This document shows, one piece after another, positions 1 through 6,024 of a DNA stretch of 58,552 bases; within the stretch, counting starts at the first letter, position 1; each line of letters begins with the position of its first letter. The position numbers and the translations under genes are program-made. The DNA comes from Paludibacter sp. (GTDB taxonomy: Bacteria; Bacteroidota; Bacteroidia; Bacteroidales; Paludibacteraceae), in NCBI GenBank assembly GCA_028692715.1, contig JAQUWU010000032.1:1-58552 (forward strand). Reading direction: 5' to 3'. The notes beneath the pieces are model-generated. The model saw nothing but the letters and a program-made list of their open reading frames with translations, did not search any database and was not told where the DNA came from.

Positions 1-1
1 T

Positions 2-85
2 GATGAAAAAGAAGAGTGGAATTTTTTTCAACATGCAAAAACTTTGGATGAAGTAAAGACCTATTTTAACAAAAACCCTTGTTGA
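2..85 (+). CDS. 3' end of a truncated unidentified gene
   Basis: An open frame enters from the left edge and ends in TGA at 83-85, encoding the last 27 residues of a protein (DEKEEWNFFQHAK...NKNPC). The composition, rich in Glu, Lys and aromatics, looks like coding sequence, but the fragment is too short to assign a family. No start is visible in the window. It could also be a remnant, because the following 400 bases are not coding in any obvious way. Confidence 0.4.
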   Translation, partial: DEKEEWNFFQHAKTLDEVKTYFNKNPC

Positions 86-453
86 ACATATCTTAAAGTC
101 TTTAGTTAGCCTAAACGTCTTTACTTGGTCGTGGTTAAAAGGAAAAACTCAGTTCTAATTGTTAGCAGCCTAAAAGCTGAATAATTTACTCATGTACATT
201 CAAATATGAGTATAAAATTGCAATATGTACTCATGACATTTTTTTGTTTTTAAAATATCACTGGTGCACTTTGACAACGTCAGACAGTTAATTTTGTGTC
301 TTTTTAATATTCGGTTTGCGTTTCAAAATCTCACGATACTCGCTTACAATAAAGTCTTTGATGCCCACGAAAACTATACTCTGTAACCAAGTGGTATTTA
401 TTGAATTATCTGTTTTGAATGTGAAGTTAATATGCTTTGTAACTTATAATAAG
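86..453. other. Gene-poor stretch with one decayed open frame
   Basis: No complete gene is seen. A 7-bp inverted repeat (TACTCAT/ATGAGTA) lies at 187-212 and TACTCATG recurs near 228-235. The minus-strand frame 288-443 is described separately. The rest shows no convincing promoter, RNA or repeat; it looks like degraded accessory DNA. Confidence 0.4.
288..443 (-). pseudogene. Possible gene remnant without a start codon
   Basis: Reading the minus strand from 443 to the TAA at 288-290 gives 51 codons that look protein-like (for example FKTDNSINTTWLQ and GIKDFIVSEYREILKRK). The frame is closed upstream by TAA at 444-446 and has no ATG; a GTG occurs in the middle. I read it as the 3' part of a gene whose 5' part has been lost. 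It lies beyond the hairpin at 454-482, so it is probably not part of the small-gene cluster. Family unknown, and it may be chance. Confidence 0.3.
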
Positions 454-482
454 AAGCCCTACTATCATTCATAGCAGGGCTT
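454..482 (-). terminator. Hairpin downstream of the small-gene cluster
   Basis: AAGCCCT at 454-460 pairs with AGGGCTT at 476-482, and the stem extends inward (CTAT/ATAG). It sits 17 bases past the stop of the minus-strand 50-aa gene, so it probably ends that cluster. On the plus strand it is also followed by a T-rich run, so it may work both ways. Confidence 0.5.
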
Positions 483-498
483 TGTTTATTAGAAAAAA

Positions 499-651
499 TT
501 ATTGTAATGCTTTAGTTATTTTAATCACTGCAATAATAATTGCTGCACTAACAGCTAATATTTCTAAGATTTTGGCGGTTTCTCCATAAAGGGTAACTCC
601 GATGTTTCCCTGTGATAAAGTTACCTGATTTTTATAGTATTTATTTACCAT
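499..651 (-). CDS. 50-aa small protein with a C-terminal membrane helix
   Basis: ATG at 651 down to TAA at 499-501 encodes 50 residues starting MVNKYYKNQV and ending KITKALQ. Residues about 28-43 (ILEILAVSAAIIIAVI) form one strongly hydrophobic helix followed by a lysine, which fits a single-pass small membrane protein with the N-terminus outside the helix. I do not recognise a family. It is third in a row of tiny minus-strand genes after the 57-aa and 45-aa genes, 72 bases below the zinc-ribbon gene, and a hairpin follows it. That position supports a co-transcribed set, but the reading is inferred from frame and composition only. Confidence 0.5.
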   Translation of the reverse strand: MVNKYYKNQVTLSQGNIGVTLYGETAKILEILAVSAAIIIAVIKITKALQ

Positions 652-723
652 ATAATCTCGTTTTAAATTTAAACTACCCTCTACTCTTGCCCGAGAGGTT
701 TAGGCCAACACTAATTCGTGCTA

Positions 724-861
724 TTAAGCACGTGTCCATCTTGTGTTATGACATTTTGGACATGGTGGTAATGTATCGGTGTCGTCATTCAAATAGATAA
801 CCTCACCACACCTTACACAGCGATAATAGCCCTTTCCGGGCTTTTCACCAGTACTAAACAT
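724..861 (-). CDS. 45-aa zinc-ribbon protein
   Basis: ATG at 861 to TAA at 724-726 encodes 45 residues. The protein opens MFSTGEKPGKG and carries two knuckles, CVRC at residues 15-18 and CPKC at 34-37, separated by an acidic loop (LNDDTDTLPP). This is the pattern of the small rubredoxin-like zinc-ribbon proteins that begin with GEKPGKG and contain DTLPPCPKC, found widely in bacteria without an assigned role. Four cysteines probably bind one zinc. It lies 29 bases downstream of the 57-aa gene on the same strand, so the two are likely co-transcribed. No DNA-binding helix or enzymatic domain is present. Confidence 0.75.
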   Translation of the reverse strand: MFSTGEKPGKGYYRCVRCGEVIYLNDDTDTLPPCPKCHNTRWTRA

Positions 862-890
862 TGTCTGTGATTTTAAATTAATACTCCTTG

Positions 891-1064
891 TTACTTTTCT
901 TTGCGAACACCTTTGTGAGGTTGTCCACCTTTGTTCACGTCAATGATTTGCCCACTATTCGTGTCGCGTTTATACCAATGTCCGTTATCTGGATGTTGGA
1001 ATTGCGAACGATCGCGTACAGCACCATTTCTGTGACCATCTCCGGTTTTTCCGTTAGTTGCCAT
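891..1064 (-). CDS. 57-aa basic conserved hypothetical protein (MATNGK...VRKEK type)
   Basis: The chosen start is ATG at 1064; a frame open to 1088 adds eight residues that do not look conserved. The product begins MATNGKTGDGHRNGAV and ends GGQPHKGVRKEK. It is rich in Gly, Asn, Lys and Arg, has no membrane segment, and includes a tryptophan-containing middle (GHWYKRDTNSG). I recognise this as a widespread family of very small proteins of unknown function, recalled from memory rather than searched. It is the first gene of the small minus-strand cluster. An 8-bp inverted repeat at 1085-1116, just upstream, may regulate it. Confidence 0.7.
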   Translation of the reverse strand: MATNGKTGDGHRNGAVRDRSQFQHPDNGHWYKRDTNSGQIIDVNKGGQPHKGVRKEK

Positions 1065-1084
1065 ATTGAATATGCATTTGCTTT

Positions 1085-1116
1085 TCACAGGTCATTTGAT
1101 ACTGAGGCACCTGTGA
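1085..1116 (-). repeat. Inverted repeat upstream of the small-gene cluster
   Basis: TCACAGGT at 1085-1092 and ACCTGTGA at 1109-1116 are perfect complements with a 16-base spacer. The repeat lies 21 bases upstream of the ATG at 1064. It could be an operator or a leader hairpin; nothing in the sequence decides between the two. Confidence 0.45.
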
Positions 1117-1134
1117 GTAGCCCAAGGAGGGTAA

Positions 1135-1165
1135 TTTGGTAGTAAAAGGAATTTTACTACTTTTG
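1135..1165 (+). promoter_or_regulatory. Bacteroidetes-type promoter for a short RNA
   Basis: TTTG at 1135-1138, then 19 bases, then TACTTTTG at 1158-1165. This matches the TTTG-N19-TAnnTTTG consensus exactly, and no plus-strand protein-coding gene follows. An 8-bp inverted repeat TAGTAAAA/TTTTACTA (1140-1147 and 1152-1159) fills the spacer and touches the -7 element, so it may be an operator. Confidence 0.55.
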
Positions 1166-1167
1166 CA

Positions 1168-1250
1168 TTCGAAAATAAGAGCATCCGCCAAGATTTTTTA
1201 TTTTCGAAATACCCGAAGCTTACTCTCCGTCAGCTTCGGTTTTTTATTTT
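1168..1250 (+). ncRNA. Candidate short RNA of about 80 nt with two hairpins
   Basis: Transcription from the promoter at 1135-1165 would begin near 1170. The RNA would hold an 11-bp perfect stem, TTCGAAAATAA at 1168-1178 with TTATTTTCGAA at 1198-1208, closing a 19-base loop (1179-1197). A GC-rich terminator stem with a T-run follows at 1213-1250. No open frame of useful length lies inside. The unit is convergent to and overlaps the end of the PIN gene on the minus strand. It does not match any RNA family I can recall. An alternative is that the repeats are a recombination site rather than a transcript. Confidence 0.45.
1213..1250 (+). terminator. Rho-independent terminator, plus strand
   Basis: CCGAAGCT at 1213-1220 pairs perfectly with AGCTTCGG at 1232-1239 across an 11-base loop. 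Six T and then ATTTT follow at 1240-1250. The T-run is only on the plus side, so the terminator belongs to the short RNA unit rather than the minus-strand PIN gene, whose stop codon it overlaps. Confidence 0.7.
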
Positions 1251-1741
1251 AGACCATCTATTATCTTCTTAATTTGTTCCACTGGTTGACGAACATTGTC
1301 TTTCACCAACTGCTCCAAGAGTTCTATCGCTCTCATTTTGTCAATTATCCCGTTTTCAACAAATTGTAAAATTATCCAAGCAGTCCCATGAACTTCAATT
1401 TTGTGAAAACTTGCTTCAGTTCGTAAAACCTTATCGCAAGTTAAAAGTGTACATTTTTCTTTTTTAGCTTTCCATAATACAGTCTTATCTGGAAACGACT
1501 TGTTCGGGCGTTTCAACTGCATATTTTGGATTTCAGCTTCTTCTTCAATATTTATTTTTATAATGTTCAGTTTCTTGTCTTTCACGAAACTTTCAAACTC
1601 AACAACCTGTTCTTCTCGTAAAATCTCATTATATACAAAGTTGGTAGTATGTATTTCCCAGTCCAAGCTAAAAAACTCGGGCAGAACCTGTAATTTATAA
1701 AGGTCGAAAAACACACTCACATCTGTAATAACGATTTTCAT
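1244..1741 (-). CDS. PIN-domain protein, second gene of the HTH-peptidase module
   Basis: 165 aa from ATG at 1741, a start that overlaps the stop of the upstream gene by four bases (ATGA); a frame open to 1774 is unlikely to be used. The acidic residues expected of a PIN ribonuclease fold are visible: D7 in VITDVSV, E39 in VYNEIL, D85 in FPDKTVLW and D103 in LLTCDKVLR. The LLTCDK segment is the usual last PIN motif. PIN proteins are metal-dependent RNases, often the toxins of VapBC-type modules; here the partner is an HTH-ImmA/IrrE protein instead of a VapB. Function as a toxin or regulated nuclease is inference. Confidence 0.7.
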   Translation of the reverse strand: MKIVITDVSVFFDLYKLQVLPEFFSLDWEIHTTNFVYNEILREEQVVEFESFVKDKKLNIIKINIEEEAEIQNMQLKRPNKSFPDKTVLWKAKKEKCTLLTCDKVLRTEASFHKIEVHGTAWIILQFVENGIIDKMRAIELLEQLVKDNVRQPVEQIKKIIDGLK

Positions 1742-2823
1742 ACCATTCGATTCAGTTGTGATTGTAATTTCCACGATGACACTCCGGCAAAATAGGCAGC
1801 TTCATTAATACTCAACATCTCTTTACCAAGCCCTACATAAACTAATCGTTCCATGCGTGTTGGTTTTTCATTGCTTCTAAATTGTCCGGGTTCCATATTG
1901 GGTAAGTGATATTTCCTCGAGCGGTATCCGATATTGAAACGTTTGTATACCGAATCATTTATAATTCCCAATTGTAAAGCTCTATTGAATATTGCCGAAA
2001 ACGAAATTCCCCAACGTTGTTTAATAAGCATTAGTTCTCTTTCATAGAAATGAAAACGTCCTTTTTGTAATTCTTTTTGTGCCATTTCGGCTGGATATAA
2101 AAGTGCGCTTGCGAAGGCATGGCATAGTTTCTCTTCCTCTTTATGAGTTATTTCATCTGGAAATTTAAGAGTATGATGTGCTAACTCATGTAATGCCGTA
2201 AATCGTTTGCGTACAACATCATCAGTCTCTTTAGTTTTTCGTAAAACGATAACCTTCTTTTTACCAACATCAGCTTTAAATCCGTCGAATGCACCTAAAG
2301 TTTCAATTTCGACAACTTTATACCCCTTGTCTTCAAGCATTTCTACGACATCCGGAATAGGATCATATCCTAAATTCCACTCTTTCCTTATTGCATTAGC
2401 AGCCATCTCTGCATCATGTGCATTGCAAATCGGCTCGATAAATTTAAAGTACTTAACTTCCTCATTCAAGTTCAACAAACCCTCCAGTTCAAAGTATCGC
2501 TCAAAAACATCCTTTGCTTTTTCCTGAATCGATTCTTCTTCAGTAGGGTTCAATTTAGTCGAATACTTTCTAAAATCAATATTTTCAAAATTGATATTGA
2601 CAGTCGGTTCTATATAAAAATAGTTGACCGGTACATTTAAAGCGTTTGAAATAGCTATTACCAATTCACTTTCAGGTTTCATTTTACCCTGTTCGTACTT
2701 ATTCAACGATTGCTTGGTAACTACATTCTCAAGCTTATCAGCTAAAGCTTGTAACGACATTCCTGCCATTTTCCGAGCAGAAATAAGTCTATTTGCAAAA
2801 TTGTTTTCCATAAGTTCTTTCAT
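1738..2823 (-). CDS. HTH (XRE) regulator fused to ImmA/IrrE zinc metallopeptidase
   Basis: 361 aa from ATG at 2823; an ATG at 2811 (MENNFANR) is the alternative. The longer frame to 2868 would start inside the operator. Residues about 10-65 are an XRE-type HTH (RLISARKMAGMSLQALADKL and an N-x-YE-x-G turn). Residues about 130-270 are the COG2856 peptidase, with HELAH at 212-216 and a downstream EEEKLCHAFASALL segment carrying the likely third zinc ligand. Relatives include ImmA, which cleaves the ICEBs1 repressor, and IrrE. COG2856 proteins with XRE domains are predicted toxin-antitoxin-like regulators. The gene is translationally coupled to a PIN protein and probably autoregulated through the inverted repeat upstream. 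Confidence 0.8.
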   Translation of the reverse strand: MKELMENNFANRLISARKMAGMSLQALADKLENVVTKQSLNKYEQGKMKPESELVIAISNALNVPVNYFYIEPTVNINFENIDFRKYSTKLNPTEEESIQEKAKDVFERYFELEGLLNLNEEVKYFKFIEPICNAHDAEMAANAIRKEWNLGYDPIPDVVEMLEDKGYKVVEIETLGAFDGFKADVGKKKVIVLRKTKETDDVVRKRFTALHELAHHTLKFPDEITHKEEEKLCHAFASALLYPAEMAQKELQKGRFHFYERELMLIKQRWGISFSAIFNRALQLGIINDSVYKRFNIGYRSRKYHLPNMEPGQFRSNEKPTRMERLVYVGLGKEMLSINEAAYFAGVSSWKLQSQLNRMV

Positions 2824-2833
2824 AATATATCTT

Positions 2834-2869
2834 GTTGACAAAAATACTAAATTATTTTTAATTGTCAAC
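2834..2869 (-). promoter_or_regulatory. Promoter and inverted-repeat operator of the HTH-peptidase/PIN operon
   Basis: GTTGACAA at 2834-2841 and TTGTCAAC at 2862-2869 are perfect complements with 20 bases between. On the minus strand the outer half-site carries GTTG as the -33 element. The inner one overlaps the TATTTTTG (-7 element, plus-strand positions 2839-2846), with 19 bases between the two elements. A dimer or tetramer of the XRE protein bound here would cover the whole promoter, which is typical of autorepression. Confidence 0.65.
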
Positions 2870-3259
2870 CAATATTTAAAATTATTTTTTTATTTTTTTA
2901 ATAAACTCAAAAGAAAATCTTTTTAAAGAAGAAAGTAAATGTGTTAGATACTCAACAATTATGTAACATTCGTTCCGCCAAAAATCATTGAATTCAGTTT
3001 AGTTATGGTACAAAATTACTACAATCCTTTTCTAAAAAGACTTAGATGTACTCTGCAACCACTACTACGCAACTATGGGGTGTTTTTTAAAATCAAACTG
3101 TAGAAATGTATTCCTTTATATCAGAATATCTACCTAAAATCAGCAGGTTCAAATAATATGCAGAAGGGAAATAATGAAAATCAAAGCAAAATTTGCTCAA
3201 TAACTTACTCTTAACTACAAATTTTGGAGCAACTTTCGAGCAACCTGCTCTAACAAAGC
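2870..3259. other. Intergenic stretch, nothing clear
   Basis: About 390 AT-rich bases between the operator and the tRNA terminator. I see no open frame, no good TAnnTTTG element and no copy of the tRNA 3' end that would mark an attachment site. It separates the accessory segment from the tRNA-tyrS region. Confidence 0.5.
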
Positions 3260-3299
3260 AAAACACCCTTGATAACCATCAGATTATCAAGGGTGTTTT
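3260..3299 (-). terminator. Terminator of tRNA-Gln(CTG)
   Basis: A perfect 16-bp stem (AAAACACCCTTGATAA with TTATCAAGGGTGTTTT) around an 8-base loop lies just past the 3' end of the tRNA on the minus strand and ends in TTTT. Confidence 0.75.
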
Positions 3300-3310
3300 A
3301 GTTGAAATTG

Positions 3311-3381
3311 TTGTCTTACTAAGATTCGAACTTAGACAGGCAGATCCAGAAACTGCAGTGCTACCATTACACCATAAGACA
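3311..3381 (-). tRNA. tRNA-Gln (anticodon CTG)
   Basis: 71 nt on the minus strand. The acceptor stem TGTCTTA/TAAGACA and the T-arm CTAAG-TTCGAAT-CTTAG are perfect. The anticodon loop TTCTGGA gives anticodon CTG, reading codon CAG. CCA is not encoded. Compared with the neighbouring tRNA-Gln(TTG), the acceptor and T stems differ by compensating pairs, which shows both are functional genes. A T-T mismatch closes the anticodon stem in both. Confidence 0.93.
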
Positions 3382-3440
3382 GTGTTATTATTTCAAGGGT
3401 CAAAAGTATAAAAAAAATTTACTTCCAACAAGTGTTGTTT

Positions 3441-3478
3441 AAAAAAACGGTTGAAATCCTGTGTAGAATTTCAACCGT
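3441..3478 (-). terminator. Terminator between the two tRNA genes
   Basis: ACGGTTGAAAT at 3447-3457 pairs with ATTTCAACCGT at 3468-3478. On the minus strand it is followed by seven T (A-run at 3441-3447). It ends transcription of the upstream tRNA-Gln(TTG). Confidence 0.75.
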
Positions 3479-3492
3479 ATTGGTTGATTGTG

Positions 3493-3563
3493 TTGTCTCA
3501 CCAAGATTCGAACTTGGTCAGGCAGAACCAAAAACTGCAGTGCTACCATTACACCATGAGACA
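3493..3563 (-). tRNA. tRNA-Gln (anticodon TTG)
   Basis: 71 nt on the minus strand with acceptor TGTCTCA/TGAGACA, T-arm CCAAG-TTCGAAT-CTTGG and anticodon loop TTTTGGT giving TTG. CCA is not encoded. It is the first of two tandem Gln tRNAs and has its own promoter about 30 bases upstream. Confidence 0.95.
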
Positions 3564-3591
3564 ATCGTTGGGCTTTATTTCTAAAGCGGTG

Positions 3592-3621
3592 CAAAGATAC
3601 GACTTTTTTCTTTTTCCCAAA
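3592..3621 (-). promoter_or_regulatory. Promoter of the tRNA-Gln pair
   Basis: On the minus strand TTTG (plus positions 3618-3621), 18 bases, then TATCTTTG (3592-3599). Transcription would start about 20 bases before the tRNA-Gln(TTG) 5' end. Confidence 0.65.
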
Positions 3622-3660
3622 ACGTTTTTGGAAAATTATTCGGAAATAGCTAAATTATCC

Positions 3661-4953
3661 TTATTCTACTATCAGTAAATAATAGTTTTTCTTTCCTTTT
3701 TGCACCAATAAATATCTGTTATTGAGTAAGTTTGCGGATGTAATGATTTCATCCTGATTCATCAACTTTTCTTTGTTAATACTAACTCCTCCTGACTGAA
3801 CCAACTTGCGCATTTCTCCTTTAGATGGAAATACTGCCGCACCATCTGTCAGTAAATCAATTGCTTTTATGCCCTGTTCGATAGTCAGTTTAGAAACAAC
3901 GAATTGTGGAACACCATCAAATACTGCCAATAATGTTTCTTCGTCGAGTTTTTTTAGCGCATCGGAAGTAGCGTTCCCAAACAAAATACCTGTTGCCTCT
4001 ACGGCTGCATTGTAATCTTCTTCGGAATGAACCATTACGGTTACTTCTTTAGCCAATCGCTTTTGCAATATACGTAAATGAGGTGCAGCAGCTTGTTCGG
4101 CGGTTAAGCTTTCAATTTCTGCTTTATCCAATGAAGTGAAGATTTTAATATACTTTTCTGCATCAGCATCACTCACATTTAACCAAAACTGGTAAAATTT
4201 GTAGGGTGATGTATATCGACGATCAAGCCACACATTACCGCTTTCGGTTTTACCAAACTTACCGCCATCGGCTTTTGTAATCAAAGGACAAACTAGAGCA
4301 AATGCTTCGCCACCAGTTTTACGACGTATAAGTTCTGTTCCTGTGGTTATGTTTCCCCATTGATCGGAACCTCCCATTTGAAGTTTACAGTTTTTAGTCT
4401 GATACAAATGCAAAAAGTCAAATCCTTGTAGTAATTGATACGAAAATTCTGTAAATGACATTCCCACATTGGAATCATTGCTTAAGCGTTTTTTTACAGA
4501 TTCTTTTGCCATCATGTAATTCACAGTCAGATGTTTTCCAATATCCCTGATAAATTCCAGAAATGAATAATCTTTCATCCAATCGTAATTGTTCACCAAT
4601 TCAGCTGCATTGGGTGCATCCGAAGTAAAATCGAGGAATCTCTCCAGTTGACTTTTAATGCAATCCTGATTGTGACGTAAGGCAGTTTCGTCAAGTAAAT
4701 TTCGCTCAGCCGACTTACCTGATGGATCACCTATCATCCCCGTTGCTCCACCCACCAACGCAATCGGTTTGTGACCGGCCCTCTGGAAGTGTTTCAACAT
4801 CATTATGCTCACCAAGTGACCAATATGAAGTGAATCGGCAGTAGGATCAATTCCGACATAAGCCGATGTCATTTCTTTTGCTAGTTGTTCTTCAGTGCCG
4901 GGCATAATAGTGTGAATCATTCCACGCCATTGTAATTCTTCTATAAAATCCAT
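3661..4953 (-). CDS. tyrS: Tyrosyl-tRNA synthetase
   Basis: 430 aa, the usual length for bacterial TyrRS, charging tRNA-Tyr in the cytoplasm. The start is ATG at 4953 ([11 protein letters not shown]); the frame stays open to 5040, but that region contains the promoter. Class I motifs are clear: HIGH at residues 43-46 after ADSL, and KFGKT (KMSKS equivalent) at 232-236. GGSDQWGN and the NYDWM segment form the tyrosine/tRNA site. The last 70 residues are an S4 RNA-binding domain ([10 protein letters not shown]...). It is transcribed alone toward the tRNA-Gln pair. Confidence 0.96.
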   Translation of the reverse strand: MDFIEELQWRGMIHTIMPGTEEQLAKEMTSAYVGIDPTADSLHIGHLVSIMMLKHFQRAGHKPIALVGGATGMIGDPSGKSAERNLLDETALRHNQDCIKSQLERFLDFTSDAPNAAELVNNYDWMKDYSFLEFIRDIGKHLTVNYMMAKESVKKRLSNDSNVGMSFTEFSYQLLQGFDFLHLYQTKNCKLQMGGSDQWGNITTGTELIRRKTGGEAFALVCPLITKADGGKFGKTESGNVWLDRRYTSPYKFYQFWLNVSDADAEKYIKIFTSLDKAEIESLTAEQAAAPHLRILQKRLAKEVTVMVHSEEDYNAAVEATGILFGNATSDALKKLDEETLLAVFDGVPQFVVSKLTIEQGIKAIDLLTDGAAVFPSKGEMRKLVQSGGVSINKEKLMNQDEIITSANLLNNRYLLVQKGKKNYYLLIVE

Positions 4954-4994
4954 CTTATGTTGTGTTAATTTTGTGTTGACATTTTTTGAAGCTG

Positions 4995-5026
4995 CAAAGA
5001 TACAACAATTTAGTTTTTTGCGCAAT
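4995..5026 (-). promoter_or_regulatory. tyrS promoter
   Basis: TATCTTTG on the minus strand (plus 4995-5002), with ATTG (plus 5023-5026) 20 bases upstream as the -33 element. It lies 42 bases upstream of the chosen ATG. Confidence 0.6.
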
Positions 5027-5135
5027 AAAACAAGTACCAACCTATTGTTGTTATCTTATTGTATTTATTAAAATTATTCAGTACTTTCGTATTTGTTTTT
5101 TTTTTTCAATGTAAAATAATAAATTTCATTTCAAA

Positions 5136-5891
5136 ATGAATATTAAAAGACTCTCTTTCTTAGCATTTATAATAGTTTCACTCTCTTCCTGCTCTCATAA
5201 ATCCTGGGTGTTAATTCAAGCTACTTCCACAAAAATTGCCATCGACAGTACCACCGAAAAACTGGCTGACAAACAGTACGAAGCGTACCTTCAGCCGATT
5301 AAACAAAAAATTGACACAGAAATGAATGTGGTTATCGGACGTGCTGCCGAAACGATGAGCGGTCATGCTCCCGAAAGTTTGCTGTCAAATTTTTGTTCGG
5401 ATGTATATAAAATTGCAGCTTCTGATTTTTTGAATGAAAAAATAGATATTTCGATTGTAAATTTGGGCGGTCTACGTACAATAATTCCTGCAGGTGAAAT
5501 CAGAGTAGGAAAAATATTCGAAGTAATGCCTTTTGAAAATGAATTAGTTATTCTATGGCTTAAAGGCGATAAATTATTGGAATTATTGCAATATTTTGCT
5601 CGTGCAGGAGGCGAGGGAGAATCAGGAATCAGAATGATTATTGATAATGGCAAAGCGGAAGATATATCAATAAACGGTGAAATTATAAATCCCGAAAAAC
5701 TGTATAGTATAGCTACCAACGATTATCTTGCCGGAGGTAACGATAAAATGACTCAATTGGCTCAATATAAAAAAAGAATAAATACAGGACTTAAAATTAG
5801 AAATGTATTGATTGATTATATTAAATCCGAAACTGAAAAAGGAAATCTTATCCAATCGAAACTGGATGGGAGAATTACCCCTAACCTCTAA
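5136..5891 (+). CDS. 5'-nucleotidase C-terminal domain lipoprotein
   Basis: 251 aa. Residues 1-19 are a lipoprotein signal (hydrophobic run then SLSSCS lipobox, Cys19). The rest is the substrate-binding C-terminal domain of UshA/CpdB-type 5'-nucleotidases: NLGGLRTIIPAGEI, FEVMPFENELV and IATNDYLAGGNDKM are its typical segments. It contains no metallophosphatase domain; that is supplied by the next gene 67 bases downstream. Together they probably hydrolyse nucleotides at the cell surface or in the periplasm. The stop codon and last residues (ITPNL) fall in the first copy of a dispersed palindromic repeat, which may have replaced the original C-terminus. Confidence 0.85.
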   Translation: MNIKRLSFLAFIIVSLSSCSHKSWVLIQATSTKIAIDSTTEKLADKQYEAYLQPIKQKIDTEMNVVIGRAAETMSGHAPESLLSNFCSDVYKIAASDFLNEKIDISIVNLGGLRTIIPAGEIRVGKIFEVMPFENELVILWLKGDKLLELLQYFARAGGEGESGIRMIIDNGKAEDISINGEIINPEKLYSIATNDYLAGGNDKMTQLAQYKKRINTGLKIRNVLIDYIKSETEKGNLIQSKLDGRITPNL

Positions 5892-6024
5892 GAACCCCTA
5901 GCCCCTAAAGGGGAACTGAAATTAGTATCATCAAAGATAATCTCAATTATAAATTAATATGAAAACTCAAAATAGAAATTTAGGAGACAAAAGTAACTCT
6001 AGTTCCCCTTTAGGGGTTAGGGGT
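5877..6024. repeat. Palindromic repeat doublet 1 (inverted pair)
   Basis: Copy A at 5894-5917 (ACCCCTAGCCCCTAAAGGGG plus AACT) and copy B at 6001-6024 are inverted with one mismatch over 24 bases. A partial third unit lies at 5877-5890. Each copy holds the palindromic core CCCCTAAAGGGG. Copy A abuts the stop of the nucleotidase C-domain gene. Copy B is inside the next gene and is translated as SSPLGVRG. Related doublets occur at 10494-10587, 25198-25329, 53597-53679 and 54888-55005. Confidence 0.85.

Noticed and set aside
612-800. 62-aa plus-strand frame opposite the two smallest genes
   Set aside because: The minus-strand zinc-ribbon and membrane mini-genes explain this stretch much better; the plus frame has no family resemblance.
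3311-3563. Attachment site duplicated from the tRNA-Gln 3' end
   Set aside because: Scanning 1-3250 by eye found no copy of the tRNA 3' end (ATTCGAAC or TGTCTTAC), so no attL/attR pair can be shown.
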